NCBI GenBank assembly: GCA_008933995.1
Contig: WARS01000048.1
Coordinates: 6,606,938-6,670,937, forward strand
Reading direction: 5' to 3'
Length of the DNA stretch: 64,000 nt
DNA from: Datnioides undecimradiatus
Lineage: Eukaryota > Chordata > Actinopteri > Lobotiformes > Datnioididae
In this document: positions 63,113 through 64,000 of the stretch, in pieces
Layout of the letters: each line of letters opens with the position of its first letter
Numbering within the stretch: position 1 is the first letter of the stretch
Made by a program: the position numbers and the translations under genes
The notes under the pieces: generated by a model
Told to the model about the DNA's origin: nothing
The model's database searches: none
What the model saw: only the letters and a program-made list of their open reading frames with translations

Positions 63113-64000
63113 CTGAAACACAGTAACACACAGTCACTGAACAGAGATAGCAGCCTTCAAGATGATCCAGTGGCTGATACAGTACACACAATGAACTGCC
63201 CCAGAGATTTTCTGTTTTTGTTCAAGAGCTTGTGGATGCATTATTCTGTCGTGGTTCAAATGTTATGGATGGACATGTGTTTGCAGCAGCTGAGTTTGTT
63301 GCGGCTTTATGTGACGTCAGCTACATGAAAAGTCCTTTTTATACTGTAGAAAATGTCAGCATCTGACAGTTGTTAATTAGAAACAATATATGTTCTTGCA
63401 GGTAAAGTGACGCTCACTCACTTATGTATCAGTCACATTGGCAGAGTAAAATGTTGTGGATGAACAGCTATAAGGAGACCATTCAAATGACATTTCTGCT
63501 ACTTTTACTCTCTGGTAATAAAATCAATCAAAAGCATTAAATAAGCCCCACTGAGCTACACACAAAATATGAACTTGATTATGTGTTGTTGCCTCATTCA
63601 GAGCAGCACATAAAACAACAGAAAAACAGAAACTCTTCTTCTATTCACACATAAATTCTTTGGATTCCCTCATGACAAAAGTAGTATTTAGTACTCTTTA
63701 ATGATTGACAGGATGAAAATTCTCAGTACGCAACTAATCCATTTACAAAAGCTGTGCGAAACCCAGTTATCTTGATGGCAAGGCCAGAGATTCAGCATTA
63801 TCCGCACTTGAGCACCACCACACCCAGCTTTTATTAATCACTTAGAGCATCCATTATCTGATCCTTCTCACCTCCCCACTGGTGCTTGTGGAGTCTTCGA
63901 CTTAATTGACTAAGTGATGTGAGACCAGGCTAATCTTGCATTAGCCAAAGGCCTCAATTCCACTTTTGCGTTAAACCACCTGAAACGCTCTTACACACAC
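63113..64000 (-). other. myo15a intron (partial), no exon seen
   Basis: Upstream of the P-loop exon the acceptor TTTCAG is clear at 63113-63118. The remaining 0.9 kb is AT-rich, with no frame matching the preceding myosin segment (the expected NP.VYKIGPHI.A type motif). The intron therefore runs past the right edge. Confidence 0.75.

Noticed and set aside
1-64000. CRISPR arrays, bacterial operons, phage genes, viral insertions, tRNA or rRNA genes
   Set aside because: No direct-repeat/spacer structure other than simple microsatellites, no compact intronless genes, no recognisable viral genes and no cloverleaf-like promoter boxes noticed by eye.

Overview
The window is vertebrate nuclear DNA, most likely from a percomorph (spiny-rayed) teleost. 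The evidence is many small exons with GT-AG introns, protein products close to vertebrate orthologues, very dense CA/TG microsatellites, and dispersed repeats of types I recall from acanthomorph fish introns (for example the motif TGCTAAGCTAAGCTAA). There are no bacterial, phage, CRISPR or operon features.

Two large genes fill the window, both read from the minus strand in head-to-tail order. The upstream gene, at the right (35.45-63.11 kb and continuing past the right edge), is myo15a, the unconventional myosin XVA of hair-cell stereocilia. I resolve about 60 exons, from the motor P-loop to the stop codon. They encode the motor, three IQ motifs, MyTH4 plus a FERM-like region, a Pro/Gln-rich linker with a Q17 tract, an SH3 domain, the second MyTH4-FERM and the C-terminal PDZ ligand ITLL. 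The start codon, the expected long N-terminal extension and the first motor exons lie outside the window.

The downstream gene, at the left (6.34-33.33 kb), is llgl1, the Lethal giant larvae polarity protein. All 23 coding exons can be joined in frame to a complete 1067-residue protein, including the aPKC-phosphorylated serine cluster. Its CpG-rich promoter and 5' UTR lie at about 33.3-33.7 kb, and a second intron of 9.9 kb is full of microsatellites. A probable spliced 3' UTR reaches to about 2.98 kb. The leftmost 2.9 kb is non-coding as far as I can see.

Layout from left to right: 1-2.97 kb intergenic; 2.98-6.34 kb llgl1 3' UTR and its intron; 6.34-17.3 kb llgl1 exons 23-6; 20.0-20.7 kb exons 5-3; 20.7-30.6 kb intron 2; 30.6 and 33.3 kb exons 2 and 1; 33.3-35.45 kb intergenic, about 2.1 kb; 35.45-43.2 kb the myo15a C-terminal FERM, MyTH4, SH3 and PH/FERM-like exons; 43.3-47.0 kb linker; 49.0-53.1 kb MyTH4/FERM 1; 53.2-54.5 kb IQ neck; 54.7-63.1 kb motor.

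The myo15a-then-llgl1 order and orientation match the human 17p11.2 neighbourhood, but ALKBH5, which I recall lying between them in mammals, is absent here. The two proteins act separately: actin-based cargo transport with whirlin versus basolateral polarity with Par6/aPKC. I found no novel system. The most interesting features are splice sites embedded in long UG repeats, a spliced 3' UTR just after the llgl1 stop, a repeat-borne polyadenylation signal, and protein-level repeats.
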